Below, one piece after another: positions 36,440 through 45,882 of a stretch of 64,000 nucleotides of DNA. Under the pieces are notes generated by a model. The model saw only the letters and a list, made by a program, of their open reading frames with translations, did no database searches and was not told where the DNA came from. Numbering within the stretch: the stretch's first letter is position 1; the number at the start of each line of letters is the position of its first letter. This DNA comes from Pseudochrobactrum sp. sp1633 (GTDB lineage: Bacteria > Pseudomonadota > Alphaproteobacteria > Rhizobiales > Rhizobiaceae). The position numbers and the translations under genes are program-made. The DNA is taken from assembly GCF_030376605.1 (NCBI RefSeq), contig NZ_JARRAE010000002.1, forward strand, positions 310,001 to 374,000, in the 5' to 3' direction.

Positions 36440-37548
36440 TGCAGCCTTACAATGCAGTATTGCAGCGGTTGGAAAGCAAAGGGCGGCTGCGCAGTCTCAA
36501 AGTGCCGCGGGGCACGGACTTCTCCTCCAATGATTATCTGGCATTGGCTGGCTCTGAATATTTGCGCAATACTGCCTGTGAGGCGTTGGTGCGAGGTGTG
36601 CCGGTCGGTTCCGGTGGCTCGCGTCTGTTGCGTGGCAATCATCCGGAACATGAAGCTCTGGAAGCCGAGGCAGCTGCTTTTTTCAAAGCATCGCAGGTTC
36701 TTTACTTTGCCAGCGGTTTTGACGCCAATCAGGCGGTGTTTGCAACGCTCCCCCAAGCCGGAGATCTGGTGCTTTATGATGCGCTGATCCATGCGAGTAT
36801 TCATGCAGGTATGCAGGCAGGCAAAGCGAAGACACAAAGTGTGCCGCATAATGATATTGCGGCATATGAAGCTGCCATCCGGCAGTTTCGTACAACTGAG
36901 AAAAGCGGGAATATCTGGCTGGCGGTTGAGAGCCTCTATTCTATGGATGGTGATCGTGCGCCGCTTGCAGAGCTGAGTGCTTTGGCCGACCGCTATGGAT
37001 GTTTCTTTTATATTGACGAGGCCCATGCGACCGGAGTGTTCGGTGCTGACGGGCGGGGCTTGGCGGCGGATTTTGCAGGGCGGGACAATGTTCTGATCCT
37101 GCATACCTGCGGCAAGGCGCTTGGAGCTTCCGGTGCGCTGCTTTGCGCGGCCAAACCTTTGATTGATGTGCTGGTTAATCGTGCAAGGGGTTTTATTTTT
37201 TCAACTGCGCCATCGCCTTTGCAGGCAGCCATCGTGCGTGGCAGCCTGAAGACGTTGGCTGCAGAACCGCAGCGGCGTGAGAAATTACAGGCACTCATTC
37301 GCCATGCTGAGCAAAATTTGCAGCCAAGCGGATCACAAATCATTCCGTTTACTGTGGGCGATAATCAACGTGCAGTCGCAATGGCCGAGGCCATGCAAAA
37401 TCATGGCTTTGATATCCGTGCTATTCGGCCACCGACCGTGCCGCTCGGCACCGCGCGGCTACGTATTTCCATCACGTTAAATATTGATGAAGCACAGATC
37501 AGCCGTATGGCTGAAGTGCTGAAACAGATTGCAAATTCCTATGAATAA
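36433..37548 (+). CDS. bioF: 8-amino-7-oxononanoate synthase
   Basis: PLP-dependent enzyme of 371 residues condensing pimeloyl-ACP (or CoA) with alanine in biotin synthesis. Family features are [31 protein letters not shown], the Asp-Glu-Ala-His segment [12 protein letters not shown], and the PLP Lys in [13 protein letters not shown]. It overlaps bioB by seven bases and its 3' end overlaps bioD, so the operon is compact. A second ATG at 36439 is a possible start. Confidence 0.96.
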   Translation: MLMQPYNAVLQRLESKGRLRSLKVPRGTDFSSNDYLALAGSEYLRNTACEALVRGVPVGSGGSRLLRGNHPEHEALEAEAAAFFKASQVLYFASGFDANQAVFATLPQAGDLVLYDALIHASIHAGMQAGKAKTQSVPHNDIAAYEAAIRQFRTTEKSGNIWLAVESLYSMDGDRAPLAELSALADRYGCFFYIDEAHATGVFGADGRGLAADFAGRDNVLILHTCGKALGASGALLCAAKPLIDVLVNRARGFIFSTAPSPLQAAIVRGSLKTLAAEPQRREKLQALIRHAEQNLQPSGSQIIPFTVGDNQRAVAMAEAMQNHGFDIRAIRPPTVPLGTARLRISITLNIDEAQISRMAEVLKQIANSYE

Positions 37549-38176
37549 TCCTGTATTACTTGTCAGCGGCACCGATACCGGTATCGGAAAAACCATCTTC
37601 AGTGCGGCACTCACTCAAGCCCTGCAAGGCAGCTATTGGAAACCGGTACAATCCGGTCTTGAGGAAGAGACCGACAGCGAGACTGTGCGTCGCTTGGCCC
37701 CGAATTGTCCTGTTCTGTCGGAGCAGTGGCGTTTGCAACTGCCCGCCTCACCGCATCTCTCAGCACAAGCCGAGGGGGTGGAAATCGATCCCGCAGTATT
37801 GAATATCCCGCATTGCGACCAGCCGCTGGTGGTGGAAGGTGCTGGTGGTTTGATGGTGCCGCTGACACGCTCCCGGACTTATCTTGATATTTTCACCCGC
37901 TGGCAGCGACCGGTCATTCTCTGCGCCCGCACGCAGCTTGGCACAATCAATCATAGTCTTTTGTCGCTGGAGGCTCTGCGCAACCGTAATATTCCGGTTC
38001 TCGGCGTGGCCTTTATCGGTCATGCGCATGAGGACAGTGAAGGGATCATCTGTGAACTGGGCAATGTAAGCCGTCTTGGTCGGTTGCCAGTGCTGGATGA
38101 TCTGAAGCCGCAATTGCTGGCGCAGGCTTTTGCAGAGAACTTTAATCTGCAGGATTTTACAGGAGCTGCCCGATGA
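37541..38176 (+). CDS. bioD: Dethiobiotin synthetase
   Basis: ATP-dependent carboxylase of 211 residues closing the ureido ring of dethiobiotin. The P-loop GTDTGIGKT stands at the N-terminus, [16 protein letters not shown] carries the substrate-contacting Lys, and [13 protein letters not shown] is the metal/substrate loop. ATG 37541 lies inside the last codons of bioF, overlapping its stop; a TTG at 37529 is the alternative. The stop overlaps the bioA start by four bases. Confidence 0.95.
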   Translation: MNNPVLLVSGTDTGIGKTIFSAALTQALQGSYWKPVQSGLEEETDSETVRRLAPNCPVLSEQWRLQLPASPHLSAQAEGVEIDPAVLNIPHCDQPLVVEGAGGLMVPLTRSRTYLDIFTRWQRPVILCARTQLGTINHSLLSLEALRNRNIPVLGVAFIGHAHEDSEGIICELGNVSRLGRLPVLDDLKPQLLAQAFAENFNLQDFTGAAR

Positions 38177-39447
38177 GCCATTATTCATCGCCGGTCTGGC
38201 ATCCGTTTACCCAGCATCTGCTGGAGCCGGTTACGAAAAAGATCGCCCGTACCGAAGGCGCTTATCTGATTGATGAGGACGGGCGTCAAATTCTGGATTT
38301 GATCTCGTCCTGGTGGGTGATTACGCATGGTCACCGCACGCCGCCGATTATGCAGGCCATTCGTGAAGCAACAGAACAATACGATCAGATCATTTTTGCG
38401 GAATATAGTCATGAACCGGCGGAGCAACTGGCACGGGAGCTGATCCGTATTGTACCGCACGGTCTGTCGCATGTGTTCTATTCCGACAGTGGTTCAACTT
38501 GCGTGGAAGTGGCGCTGAAAATGGCGCTGGGCTATTTCCATAATCGCGGCGAGCCGCGCTCCAGAATTGCGGTGATGGCGGGCAGTTATCACGGGGATAC
38601 GATCGGCACTATGTCTGCCGGTGAGCGCGGCGTGTTCAATGCAGCCTATGGCGCGCTGCTTTATGATGTGGCGACAATTCCGTTTCCTGCCGAGGGACGT
38701 GAACAGCAAACACTGGATGCGTTTGAACAGCTCTGTCGTGACGGGGACTTGGCAGCATTAATTGTTGAACCGCTGGTGCTTGGTGCAGGCGGCATGAAAA
38801 TCTATCCGGCTTTTGTGCTGCGGCAGTTGAAAGCGATTGCTGAAGCGCATGGGGTTTTGCTGATCTGCGATGAAGTGATGACGGGCTGGGGACGCACCGG
38901 TACTTTGTTTGCCAGTGAGCAGGCCGGTATCACGCCGGATATTTTGTGCCTCTCTAAGGGTATTACCGGCGGCGCACTGCCTCTGGCGGTGACGCTGTGT
39001 GTACCGGAAATATTCGAAGCGCATCTCTCGACGGATCGCAGTCGTACTTTCTATCATTCGAGCTCCTATACGGCGAACCCGATTGCCTGTGCGGCAGGGC
39101 TTGCTAATGTGCAAATCTGGCGCGATGAGCCGGTTCTGCAGCGTGTACAGAGTTTGCAGGCGATGCAGAGCCGTGAGTTGGTACGTTTCAAAAATGACCC
39201 GCGTTTTGAGAATGTCCGTCAATGCGGAACCATCACAGCACTGGATGTTAAAGCGCAAAGTAGCGGTTATCTCTCGGATATAGCCTTGCGGCTAAAGGTA
39301 TTTTTCCGCTCTCATGATGTGCTGCTCAGGCCACTTGGCAATGTGCTGTATCTGATGCCACCTTATTGCGTCACCGAGCAAGAATTGCAGCGCAGCTATC
39401 AGTTGATTGATGAGGCCGTAGACCTGTTGCAAAGCGGCAAATTATGA
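38173..39447 (+). CDS. bioA: Adenosylmethionine-8-amino-7-oxononanoate aminotransferase
   Basis: Class-III PLP aminotransferase of 424 residues making 7,8-diaminononanoate. Hallmarks are [21 protein letters not shown] (substrate-binding region of BioA), the PLP-phosphate site [30 protein letters not shown], the PLP Lys in [13 protein letters not shown], and [16 protein letters not shown]. It is coupled by four-base overlaps to bioD and bioZ. Confidence 0.96.
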   Translation: MSHYSSPVWHPFTQHLLEPVTKKIARTEGAYLIDEDGRQILDLISSWWVITHGHRTPPIMQAIREATEQYDQIIFAEYSHEPAEQLARELIRIVPHGLSHVFYSDSGSTCVEVALKMALGYFHNRGEPRSRIAVMAGSYHGDTIGTMSAGERGVFNAAYGALLYDVATIPFPAEGREQQTLDAFEQLCRDGDLAALIVEPLVLGAGGMKIYPAFVLRQLKAIAEAHGVLLICDEVMTGWGRTGTLFASEQAGITPDILCLSKGITGGALPLAVTLCVPEIFEAHLSTDRSRTFYHSSSYTANPIACAAGLANVQIWRDEPVLQRVQSLQAMQSRELVRFKNDPRFENVRQCGTITALDVKAQSSGYLSDIALRLKVFFRSHDVLLRPLGNVLYLMPPYCVTEQELQRSYQLIDEAVDLLQSGKL

Positions 39448-40394
39448 GCGTTTGTTATCCGTCATCCATCATCGGCTTTGGCCATGCAGTGCCAAAGCGG
39501 CAGGTTTTCAATACGGAGATTGAAGCTGCGCTCGGGCTTGAAGCGGGCTGGATTGAACGCCGCACCGGTATCCGCAGCCGTTACTGGGTTGAGGATGGCG
39601 ATACGCTTACGGATCTGGCGACAGAGGCAGGCGGCATGGCGCTGAAAAATGCTGGTATAGCTCGATCTGAAATCGGCATGGTGCTGTTGGCAACATCAAC
39701 GCCCGATCATCTTTTGCCGCCTTCCGCTCCTTTGCTGGCGCATAAATTAGGGCTGACGGGTGCCGGTGCAGTCGATCTTGCCGGTGCCTGTTCCGGTTTT
39801 CTCTATGCGCTGGTGATGGGGGATGCATTGGTGCGAACGCAGGAGCGGGCAGTGCTGATTGTTGCGGCGAATATTCTCTCGCGCCGTATCAACCGGCAGG
39901 AGCGAGCATCTGCCGTGATGTTTGGCGATGCGGCAGGCGCTGTGGTGCTGGCACCAACCCAAGATGGGCTTTGCAGTCTCGTTAGTTCCACGCTCACCAG
40001 TGATGGCAGTCATTATGATCTGATCGGCATTCCGGCAGGTGAGACATTGATGACTATGCGCGATGGCCGCACCATGTTTGCGCAAGCAGTGAAGACTATG
40101 ACCGAATGCGGCAAAACAGTTTTACAACAGGCAGATGTTGAACCCACGACGATCAATCATTTTGTGCCGCATCAGGCCAATGCACGAATTTTCGATGCGG
40201 TGGGCGAGCAGCTACAATTGAGCAATGTTGTGACTGCCCGCACCATCAGGGATTACGGCAACTCATCGGCGGCAACCATTCCACTCAGCCTGTCTCTGGG
40301 GCAAAGCCAATATCGAAAAGGCGACCTGATCCTGCTGACAGCCGCAGGCGCAGGACTGACAGGCGGCGCGGCACTGCTCAATTACACGGGATAA
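39444..40394 (+). CDS. bioZ: BioZ, beta-ketoacyl-ACP synthase III-like enzyme of pimeloyl-ACP formation
   Basis: KAS-III-like enzyme of 316 residues. The catalytic triad is present: C116 in [10 protein letters not shown], His in [12 protein letters not shown], and Asn in [11 protein letters not shown]. Position as last gene of bioBFDAZ distinguishes it from FabH. In Agrobacterium and Brucella relatives BioZ has been shown to condense glutaryl-CoA (from lysine breakdown) with malonyl-ACP, which begins the pimeloyl chain without BioC/BioH. The start overlaps the bioA stop (ATGA). No second copy or pimeloyl-ACP esterase is seen nearby. Confidence 0.94.
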   Translation: MSVCYPSSIIGFGHAVPKRQVFNTEIEAALGLEAGWIERRTGIRSRYWVEDGDTLTDLATEAGGMALKNAGIARSEIGMVLLATSTPDHLLPPSAPLLAHKLGLTGAGAVDLAGACSGFLYALVMGDALVRTQERAVLIVAANILSRRINRQERASAVMFGDAAGAVVLAPTQDGLCSLVSSTLTSDGSHYDLIGIPAGETLMTMRDGRTMFAQAVKTMTECGKTVLQQADVEPTTINHFVPHQANARIFDAVGEQLQLSNVVTARTIRDYGNSSAATIPLSLSLGQSQYRKGDLILLTAAGAGLTGGAALLNYTG

Positions 40395-40485
40395 TTTGAT
40401 AAATTTTATAGCCTGATTGCCGTATCACTATTTCACAAGGCATAGCGCGGTTTCTTATTCTTGTCTCCGGTATGGAGGATTTGGA

Positions 40486-41679
40486 ATGGTGAAGCAGCAG
40501 AAACCTTTTGCAGGTATTACGGTGCTGGATTTTTCCCGTGTTTTGGCAGGGCCGTTTTGCTCGGCCATTCTAGCGGATCAGGGCGCACAGATTATCAAGG
40601 TCGAGCCACCGCAGGGCGACGATCAGCGTTATATGGGCGCGGTTCGCAATAATCAGAGTATCAATTTTCAGCTGTTTAACCGCAATAAGCGCAGCCTGAA
40701 ACTCGATCTGCGCCAGCCGGAAGCGGTGAAAATTGCGCAGGAACTGGCGCTGAAAGCCGATGTGGTGCTGGAAAATTTCCGCCCCGGTGTGGCTGACCGT
40801 TTAGGCATTGGTGCAGAACAGTTGCAGACGCTGAAACCTGATCTGATCTATTGCTCCGTTTCCGGTTTTGGTCAGCAGGGGCCGATGGCCGCTATGCCGA
40901 GCTACGATGTGGTGGCGCAGGCACTGTCGGGCATGATGAGCGTGACCGGCGCGGCCGACGGCACTCCAACGCTGGTTGGGGACTCTATTGGTGATATTGT
41001 TTCCGGTATTTATGCGGCACAAGCAATTTCTGCCGCTCTTTACCGCCGCTCCGTCACCGGACAAGGTGCGCGGATTGACGTGGCTATGTTTGATGCGCTG
41101 TTCAGTCTGCTGCCGACCGTACTCGCTGGATGGCAGGGCAGCGGTAATCGGCCTGCACGCTTCGGCAATCAACACCCGCTGTCCGCGCCTTTTGGTGCTT
41201 TTGCAGCATCGGATGCGCCTTTCATTCTCGCGGTTGCCAACAAGGCATTGTTTGCCCGTCTCGCAGAGGCGCTGGGCAAGCCGCATCTGGCGGAAGACCC
41301 GCGTTTTGTTTCCGATCAGTTGCGCAGCCAGAATCGTGATGCTTTGCAGGCTGAGATTGAGGATTGGTCGCGCCGTTACACTGCCGCTGAAGTGGTGGAA
41401 AAGTTGGGCAAAGCCGGTCTGCCGGTATCGGAAATCTGGTCGGTGGACGAGGCCGCACAAAGCAAGCATGCGCAGCATCGTCAATTGCTGCATGAAGTTG
41501 AACATCCGCAATTGGGCAAACTTCTGGTGCCGGAGCAGCCGGTGCATTTTGACGGCTTGCCGCGTGGTGACATCCGGCAGGCGCCGGAGCTGGGCGCAGA
41601 CGGCGCGGATATTCTGCGGGAATTTCTGGATATGGATGAAACACAGATCAGTGCGCTGACAGGCGCCGGAATCGTCTGA
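40486..41679 (+). CDS. CaiB/BaiF family (class III) CoA-transferase
   Basis: Class-III CoA-transferase of 397 residues. Features are ITVLDFSRVLAGPFCSAILADQGAQIIKVEPP, NRNKRSLKLDL, GFGQQGP, and a catalytic Asp in the GDSIGDIVSGIYAAQAI segment. GGAGG lies seven bases before ATG 40486; the longer frame from 40417 is not used. The family includes succinyl-CoA:glutarate CoA-transferase, and bioZ, which uses glutaryl-CoA, ends only 91 bases upstream, so a dicarboxylate substrate is an attractive inference. Two acyl-CoA dehydrogenase genes follow. Confidence 0.9.
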   Translation: MVKQQKPFAGITVLDFSRVLAGPFCSAILADQGAQIIKVEPPQGDDQRYMGAVRNNQSINFQLFNRNKRSLKLDLRQPEAVKIAQELALKADVVLENFRPGVADRLGIGAEQLQTLKPDLIYCSVSGFGQQGPMAAMPSYDVVAQALSGMMSVTGAADGTPTLVGDSIGDIVSGIYAAQAISAALYRRSVTGQGARIDVAMFDALFSLLPTVLAGWQGSGNRPARFGNQHPLSAPFGAFAASDAPFILAVANKALFARLAEALGKPHLAEDPRFVSDQLRSQNRDALQAEIEDWSRRYTAAEVVEKLGKAGLPVSEIWSVDEAAQSKHAQHRQLLHEVEHPQLGKLLVPEQPVHFDGLPRGDIRQAPELGADGADILREFLDMDETQISALTGAGIV

Positions 41680-41712
41680 TTATCCTTGTGATTTAAGGGA
41701 CGGAGTAAGGGA

Positions 41713-42888
41713 ATGGGACTACAGATTACGGATGCCGACCGCGCATTCGCAGCGGATGCACGCGCTTATTTGCGTGCCAATCTGCCGGTAGCGCTGGCCT
41801 ATAAGGTTCGGCACAATATTCGCCTGACCAAAGAAGACCTGACCGGCTGGCAGGAAGTGCTGGCAGCACGCAACTGGTATGCAATCGGCTGGAGCAAAGA
41901 GATGGGCGGAGCCGGTCTGACACCGGTGCAACGCTATCTGTTTGAGCAGGAATATGGTGCGATTTGCGCGCCGCATCCGTGTCAGTTCGGCATTGCCATG
42001 GCGGGGCCTGTCATTCATTCCTTTGGTAATGACGAACAACGGGCACGCTTTCTGCCTGACATTCGTGAGAACCGGACATTCTGGTGTCAGGGCTATTCCG
42101 AACCGGGTGCGGGTTCCGATCTGGCGTCGCTGACAACTTCAGCCGTGCGTGACGGTGATCATTATGTGGTCAATGGTCAGAAAATCTGGACGACTTGGGC
42201 GCAATGGGCAGACTGGATTTTCTGTCTGGTACGTACGCACAAAGGCGAACGTCCGCAGCAGGGCATTTCCTTCCTGCTGATTGATATGCGTACCCCCGGC
42301 ATTACAGTTCGCCCGATCCGCACGTTGGACGGCGAAGCCGAGTTTAACGAGGTGTTTTTCAATGATGTGCGTGTGCCGGTTGAAAACCTGATCGGTACCG
42401 AGGGCGAAGGCTGGGGCTATGGCAAATATCTGCTCGAATATGAGCGTTTTTCCATGTCCGGTGCTGCGCGTTCCAAGCGTATTCTCGGTGAATTGAAAGA
42501 AGATGCTGCACGCCTCGGCATAGCGAATGATCTGCTGTTGCAGGATCGTATGACGCGAATTGAAATCCAACGTCTCGCGCTGGAGCATATGGAATTGAAA
42601 CTCCTGTCACAGAGTGAAGCGGGTGAAAATCCGGGCCCCGAAGCCTCGAAACTCAAAATCCGCGGTACAGAAATTGCACAGGCTTTGGCGCAATTACGGC
42701 TGGATATTTTTGGTTCGCAGGTGCTGCCATACAGCGAGGCGTTTCTTGATGGTGAGGTGGATGTGGAAAATCCGGCTGCGGCCGGTGCGGCGGCTGCATG
42801 GCTCAATTTGCGCAAGCTGACGATCTGGGGCGGATCAAATGAAATTCAGCGCATGATCCTTGCCAAGCAGGTTCTGGGTTTAAGGTGA
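41713..42888 (+). CDS. Acyl-CoA dehydrogenase, PimC-like large subunit
   Basis: Acyl-CoA dehydrogenase of 391 residues. It has WCQGYSEPGAGSDLASLTT, QKIWTTWAQWADWIFCLVRT and GGSNEIQRMILAKQVLG at the C-terminus. The pattern is close to the large subunit of pimeloyl-CoA dehydrogenase (PimC) of Rhodopseudomonas, which pairs with a smaller, more divergent subunit, exactly the situation here. A dicarboxylyl-CoA or other polar acyl-CoA is therefore a plausible substrate. AAGGGA precedes the ATG; four-base overlap with the next frame region suggests coupling. Confidence 0.88.
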   Translation: MGLQITDADRAFAADARAYLRANLPVALAYKVRHNIRLTKEDLTGWQEVLAARNWYAIGWSKEMGGAGLTPVQRYLFEQEYGAICAPHPCQFGIAMAGPVIHSFGNDEQRARFLPDIRENRTFWCQGYSEPGAGSDLASLTTSAVRDGDHYVVNGQKIWTTWAQWADWIFCLVRTHKGERPQQGISFLLIDMRTPGITVRPIRTLDGEAEFNEVFFNDVRVPVENLIGTEGEGWGYGKYLLEYERFSMSGAARSKRILGELKEDAARLGIANDLLLQDRMTRIEIQRLALEHMELKLLSQSEAGENPGPEASKLKIRGTEIAQALAQLRLDIFGSQVLPYSEAFLDGEVDVENPAAAGAAAAWLNLRKLTIWGGSNEIQRMILAKQVLGLR

Positions 42889-42899
42889 GGAGAGCGGAT

Positions 42900-43988
42900 A
42901 TGCAGAAAACACGTGAAGAAAAAGCAGACGAATTGCGGATGCTGACGGATTTTGTGAGCCGCTTTGCTGCCGATCACACACCGGAAAACGGCTTGCCGCA
43001 GACTGAACTCGATCTGTGGCCGCAAATTGCAGAAATGGGGCTGATTGGTCTTGCACTGCCGGAAGCATCAGGCGGTGCGGAGCTGGGCGCAGAAGGTCTG
43101 GCAGCGGTGGCACAAGCTCTGGGAAGCGTTGCTTTACCAGTGGATTTTGCCTGCGGTGCAGCACTGGTAGCAAGACTGTTATGTGAAGCACAAAAGAGCA
43201 ATCCAGACGTTGCGCCATTACTGGAAAGCTTTCTCTCCGGTGAGTTGCGTTTAGGCGTTGCCGGTCAACTGGCGACAGCTGCACAGGGCATCAAGTCTGC
43301 TAACCTGCCGGAACTGACCGGCAGTGGTTTGCCACTCAAAAAGCTTCAGGTTTTTGGCGGCCGGGAGCCGGAAAAGCTGTTGTGTCTGGTGCAGCAAGGC
43401 GGTGGCGTTGCTTTGTGTCTGGTCTCTGCGGAAAAGGCGCAGTTCCGTCAACTATCAATGATTGACGGCCGGATGATGAGTGAAATCACGGCAGATATTG
43501 CACCGGCGAATATTCAGGTGCTGCTATCCGGCAGTGACGCACAACAGCGCATCGAGGCTTGCGCCGCAGATGTTCTGATTGCCGCTGCCGCAGATAGTCT
43601 TGGCGCGATGGATAATCTTTACCGTCAAACGCTGGATTATATGCAGATGCGCAAGCAGTTCGGCAAAGCGCTTGGCTCTTTTCAGACCATTCAGTTCCGT
43701 CTCGTGGATATGTCTGTGGCGCTGGATGAGGCAAAAGCCTTGGTCGAAGCCGCAGCGGAAGCGCAAGACAATGGTGCGGAAGATGCCCGCGCTCTGACGC
43801 TCGCCGCATGGGTGCAGACATTGTGGTCAGCCCGCCATATCGCACAGGAGGCAGTTCAGCTTCACGGCGGTATTGGCATGACTGAAGAATGCGCGATTTC
43901 CCCGCTGGTCAAGCGCCTGCTGGTGAATGAGCATAGTTTCGGTCAGGCGGAGGCCTATATGGCAGCCTATCGTCAGTTGGCTGCCTGA
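42900..43988 (+). CDS. Acyl-CoA dehydrogenase, PimD-like small subunit
   Basis: Second acyl-CoA dehydrogenase family protein, 362 residues, more divergent than its partner. Conserved parts are IAEMGLIGLALPEASGGAELG, YMQMRKQFGKALGSFQTIQFRLVDM and AVQLHGGIGMTEECAISPLVKRLL. The central FAD/substrate region is poorly conserved, as in PimD-type or other heteromeric partners. ATG 42900 is behind GAGGAGAG; GTG 42885 overlapping the upstream stop is the alternative. Its 3' end overlaps the convergent LysR-type gene by 16 bases. Confidence 0.86.
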   Translation: MQKTREEKADELRMLTDFVSRFAADHTPENGLPQTELDLWPQIAEMGLIGLALPEASGGAELGAEGLAAVAQALGSVALPVDFACGAALVARLLCEAQKSNPDVAPLLESFLSGELRLGVAGQLATAAQGIKSANLPELTGSGLPLKKLQVFGGREPEKLLCLVQQGGGVALCLVSAEKAQFRQLSMIDGRMMSEITADIAPANIQVLLSGSDAQQRIEACAADVLIAAAADSLGAMDNLYRQTLDYMQMRKQFGKALGSFQTIQFRLVDMSVALDEAKALVEAAAEAQDNGAEDARALTLAAWVQTLWSARHIAQEAVQLHGGIGMTEECAISPLVKRLLVNEHSFGQAEAYMAAYRQLAA

Positions 43989-45736
43989 AACGCCTTGCGC
44001 AGACAAGCGAGCAAAATATGCTCCGGCTCATTGAGATTGCGGGTGCCGCTGGTGCCCGCAGTCAGATAGAAATGCGGCGCATCCGGCAGAATGTGCTGTA
44101 ACAAGGGCTTGGCGGAGCTGATATTGTCTGCCAGCGCCGCAGGGATAATCGTGCTGTAGCCATTGCCTGCGAGTGTCAGGCATAATTGCAGAGACTGGGT
44201 TTCCAGTGTCGGTTGATAGTTTGCTGCTTCCGGCATTTGCATCAAGGCATTGCGGATACTATCGCCCGTGGCAGGCAAAGCCAGCGGTGCATCTTCTGCA
44301 TCCATATCGGAAATATATTGCAGCGGCCCCAGATCAGTTAAGAATGCAGCGTTTTCAGGATGTATTGTGCTCTCAAGCAAAGCAATAGAGCACTCTCCCT
44401 GCCGCAAATTTTCCTGCAGACTATGCGCCGGTGCCTCACTCACTTTCAGCAGCACATGCGGGCACAGTTGCTGCCATTCACGCATCGCATTGCTAATCGC
44501 TGTGGCGCTTGACTGGCTGAGCAAGACCATCGGGCTGAGGCCGAAAGAAATCACCGGCTCGTCCATCACCGCAATTTGCTGCGCACCCTGACGGATCGCA
44601 TCAGCCAGATTGAGCACGCTTTGTAGCAAAGGCGCTTTGTGTACGGCTGTTGGTAGCGGGTGCAGGCCTTTATAATGACGGGCAAACAGCGCTGTGCCCA
44701 TCAGCTGCTCTGTCTTGCGCAATTGTGCGGAAAGGGCAGGCTGAGTCTGATTGAGCCTGCGGGCGGCTTCACTCATATTACGGCAATGATAGAGGGTGAG
44801 AGTACTCTGAATATCACGCAGCGAGACCGGCGGATTATAGAGGGTTACGGTCTGCCGGTTCAGTTCTTCGCGTACCAGTTTGATGAAGTCTTGCGCGACA
44901 GTTGTGATCCGCTCATCTTTGGTGGTGATTTTGGCTGTGACAGGGCTATGCAGCGGGTTTTGCAATTGCAGCACTGCAAGATCATTGCGGCTGATGCCGC
45001 TGGCCAGCAGACTATGGGGCGCCAGCAGGAGTACCGGCTGTTTGGCCTGTTTCAGACGGGTGAAAATCCCCACATCTTCCGAGGTCATCTCCGGCGCAGG
45101 CAGGTCATGCTGGCAGCAATAGGCGCGGATACGCGCTTCTTCGGCTGGTAGTAGCGGCGGCAGCCACAGGCTGTAATTGCGCAAATCATCGGGGCTGAGC
45201 GGAGCCTGATCTTCATCGGGCACAAGGCCGCCTGCAACGGCAATCCACTCATCATCAAACAGAAATTGTTCCTGCTCGCTGCCATTTTGCGAGGCATAGC
45301 CCATCAGTATATCTGTATTCTCGGTTTTGCTGGTGTCGAAGGCGCTGATCAATGGCGAGCGGAAATGCACTTGTGCATAATATTCAGGATGGGAAAGCCG
45401 GAATGGGCGCACGGCAGCTGTCGCCGCACGGGACAATTTGCCGAACATAAAATGCAACGGTGAGCTGACTTTCAACGCGGTTGAAATGGCTTTGCCGGAA
45501 AACGCGGTTTCCACCGCCTGCAAGATGGCGGTTGCGTGCTGAAACAGCCAACGGCCTGCCTCGCTCGGTGCAAGCCCCTTGGGGCCGCGTACAAAAAGCT
45601 CCAGTCCCAGCTCAGCCTCAAGCGCAGAAATTGCGGTGCTGAGTGTGGAGGGTGAAATCTGCTCGGCTTTGGCCGCTTCTGCATGATTATAATACTGGCA
45701 GGCCAGAACAAAATAGGCGAGGGAGCGAAGTTCCAT
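43973..45736 (-). CDS. Double-length LysR-type regulator with two LysR-like halves
   Basis: Protein of 587 residues, about twice the normal LysR length. Residues 1-60 are a LysR winged helix (FVLACQYYNHAEAAKAEQ, LSTAISALEAELGLELFVRG), and 90-295 look like an effector-binding region. A second LysR-like winged helix appears at about 305-365 (MSEAARRLNQTQPALSAQLRKTEQLMGTALFAR), followed by a second effector-like region (394-585). The frame is continuous, with no stop between the halves. It is convergent with the acyl-CoA dehydrogenase genes and downstream of the M81 peptidase gene, from which a terminator separates it. Target genes are unknown. A true fusion is favoured over an assembly error because both halves keep full domain order in frame. 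Confidence 0.82.
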   Translation of the reverse strand: MELRSLAYFVLACQYYNHAEAAKAEQISPSTLSTAISALEAELGLELFVRGPKGLAPSEAGRWLFQHATAILQAVETAFSGKAISTALKVSSPLHFMFGKLSRAATAAVRPFRLSHPEYYAQVHFRSPLISAFDTSKTENTDILMGYASQNGSEQEQFLFDDEWIAVAGGLVPDEDQAPLSPDDLRNYSLWLPPLLPAEEARIRAYCCQHDLPAPEMTSEDVGIFTRLKQAKQPVLLLAPHSLLASGISRNDLAVLQLQNPLHSPVTAKITTKDERITTVAQDFIKLVREELNRQTVTLYNPPVSLRDIQSTLTLYHCRNMSEAARRLNQTQPALSAQLRKTEQLMGTALFARHYKGLHPLPTAVHKAPLLQSVLNLADAIRQGAQQIAVMDEPVISFGLSPMVLLSQSSATAISNAMREWQQLCPHVLLKVSEAPAHSLQENLRQGECSIALLESTIHPENAAFLTDLGPLQYISDMDAEDAPLALPATGDSIRNALMQMPEAANYQPTLETQSLQLCLTLAGNGYSTIIPAALADNISSAKPLLQHILPDAPHFYLTAGTSGTRNLNEPEHILLACLRKAFQAAN

Positions 45737-45825
45737 GGTCTGTGCAGCTTCATGTTTTTACAGGACAGTTTTCTATAACTGTTCCTCAATACAAATGACC
45801 AGCTTTAAAACAGGATTGAAGCAGA

Positions 45826-45863
45826 CAAAACAAAACCGGCCATGCGATGCAGAGCCGGTTTTG
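45826..45863 (-). terminator. Terminator behind the M81 peptidase gene
   Basis: On the minus strand a perfect ten-base-pair stem (plus-strand arms CAAAACCGGC at 45831-45840 and GCCGGTTTTG at 45854-45863) with a 13-base loop is followed by TTTTGT. It lies between the peptidase stop at 45883 and the double LysR start at 45736, so the two genes are probably transcribed separately. Confidence 0.75.
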
Positions 45864-45882
45864 TTGTTGTGATGTTTATTGG

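Noticed and set aside
39444-40394. FabH as identity of the KAS-III-like gene
   Set aside because: Motifs alone would allow FabH, but the gene is translationally coupled as last member of bioBFDA, the known place of bioZ.
40395-40485. BioR box before the CaiB-type gene
   Set aside because: The AT-rich sequence after bioZ contains TTATAG but not the full TTATMKATAA pattern, so biotin control of this gene by its own box is not supported.
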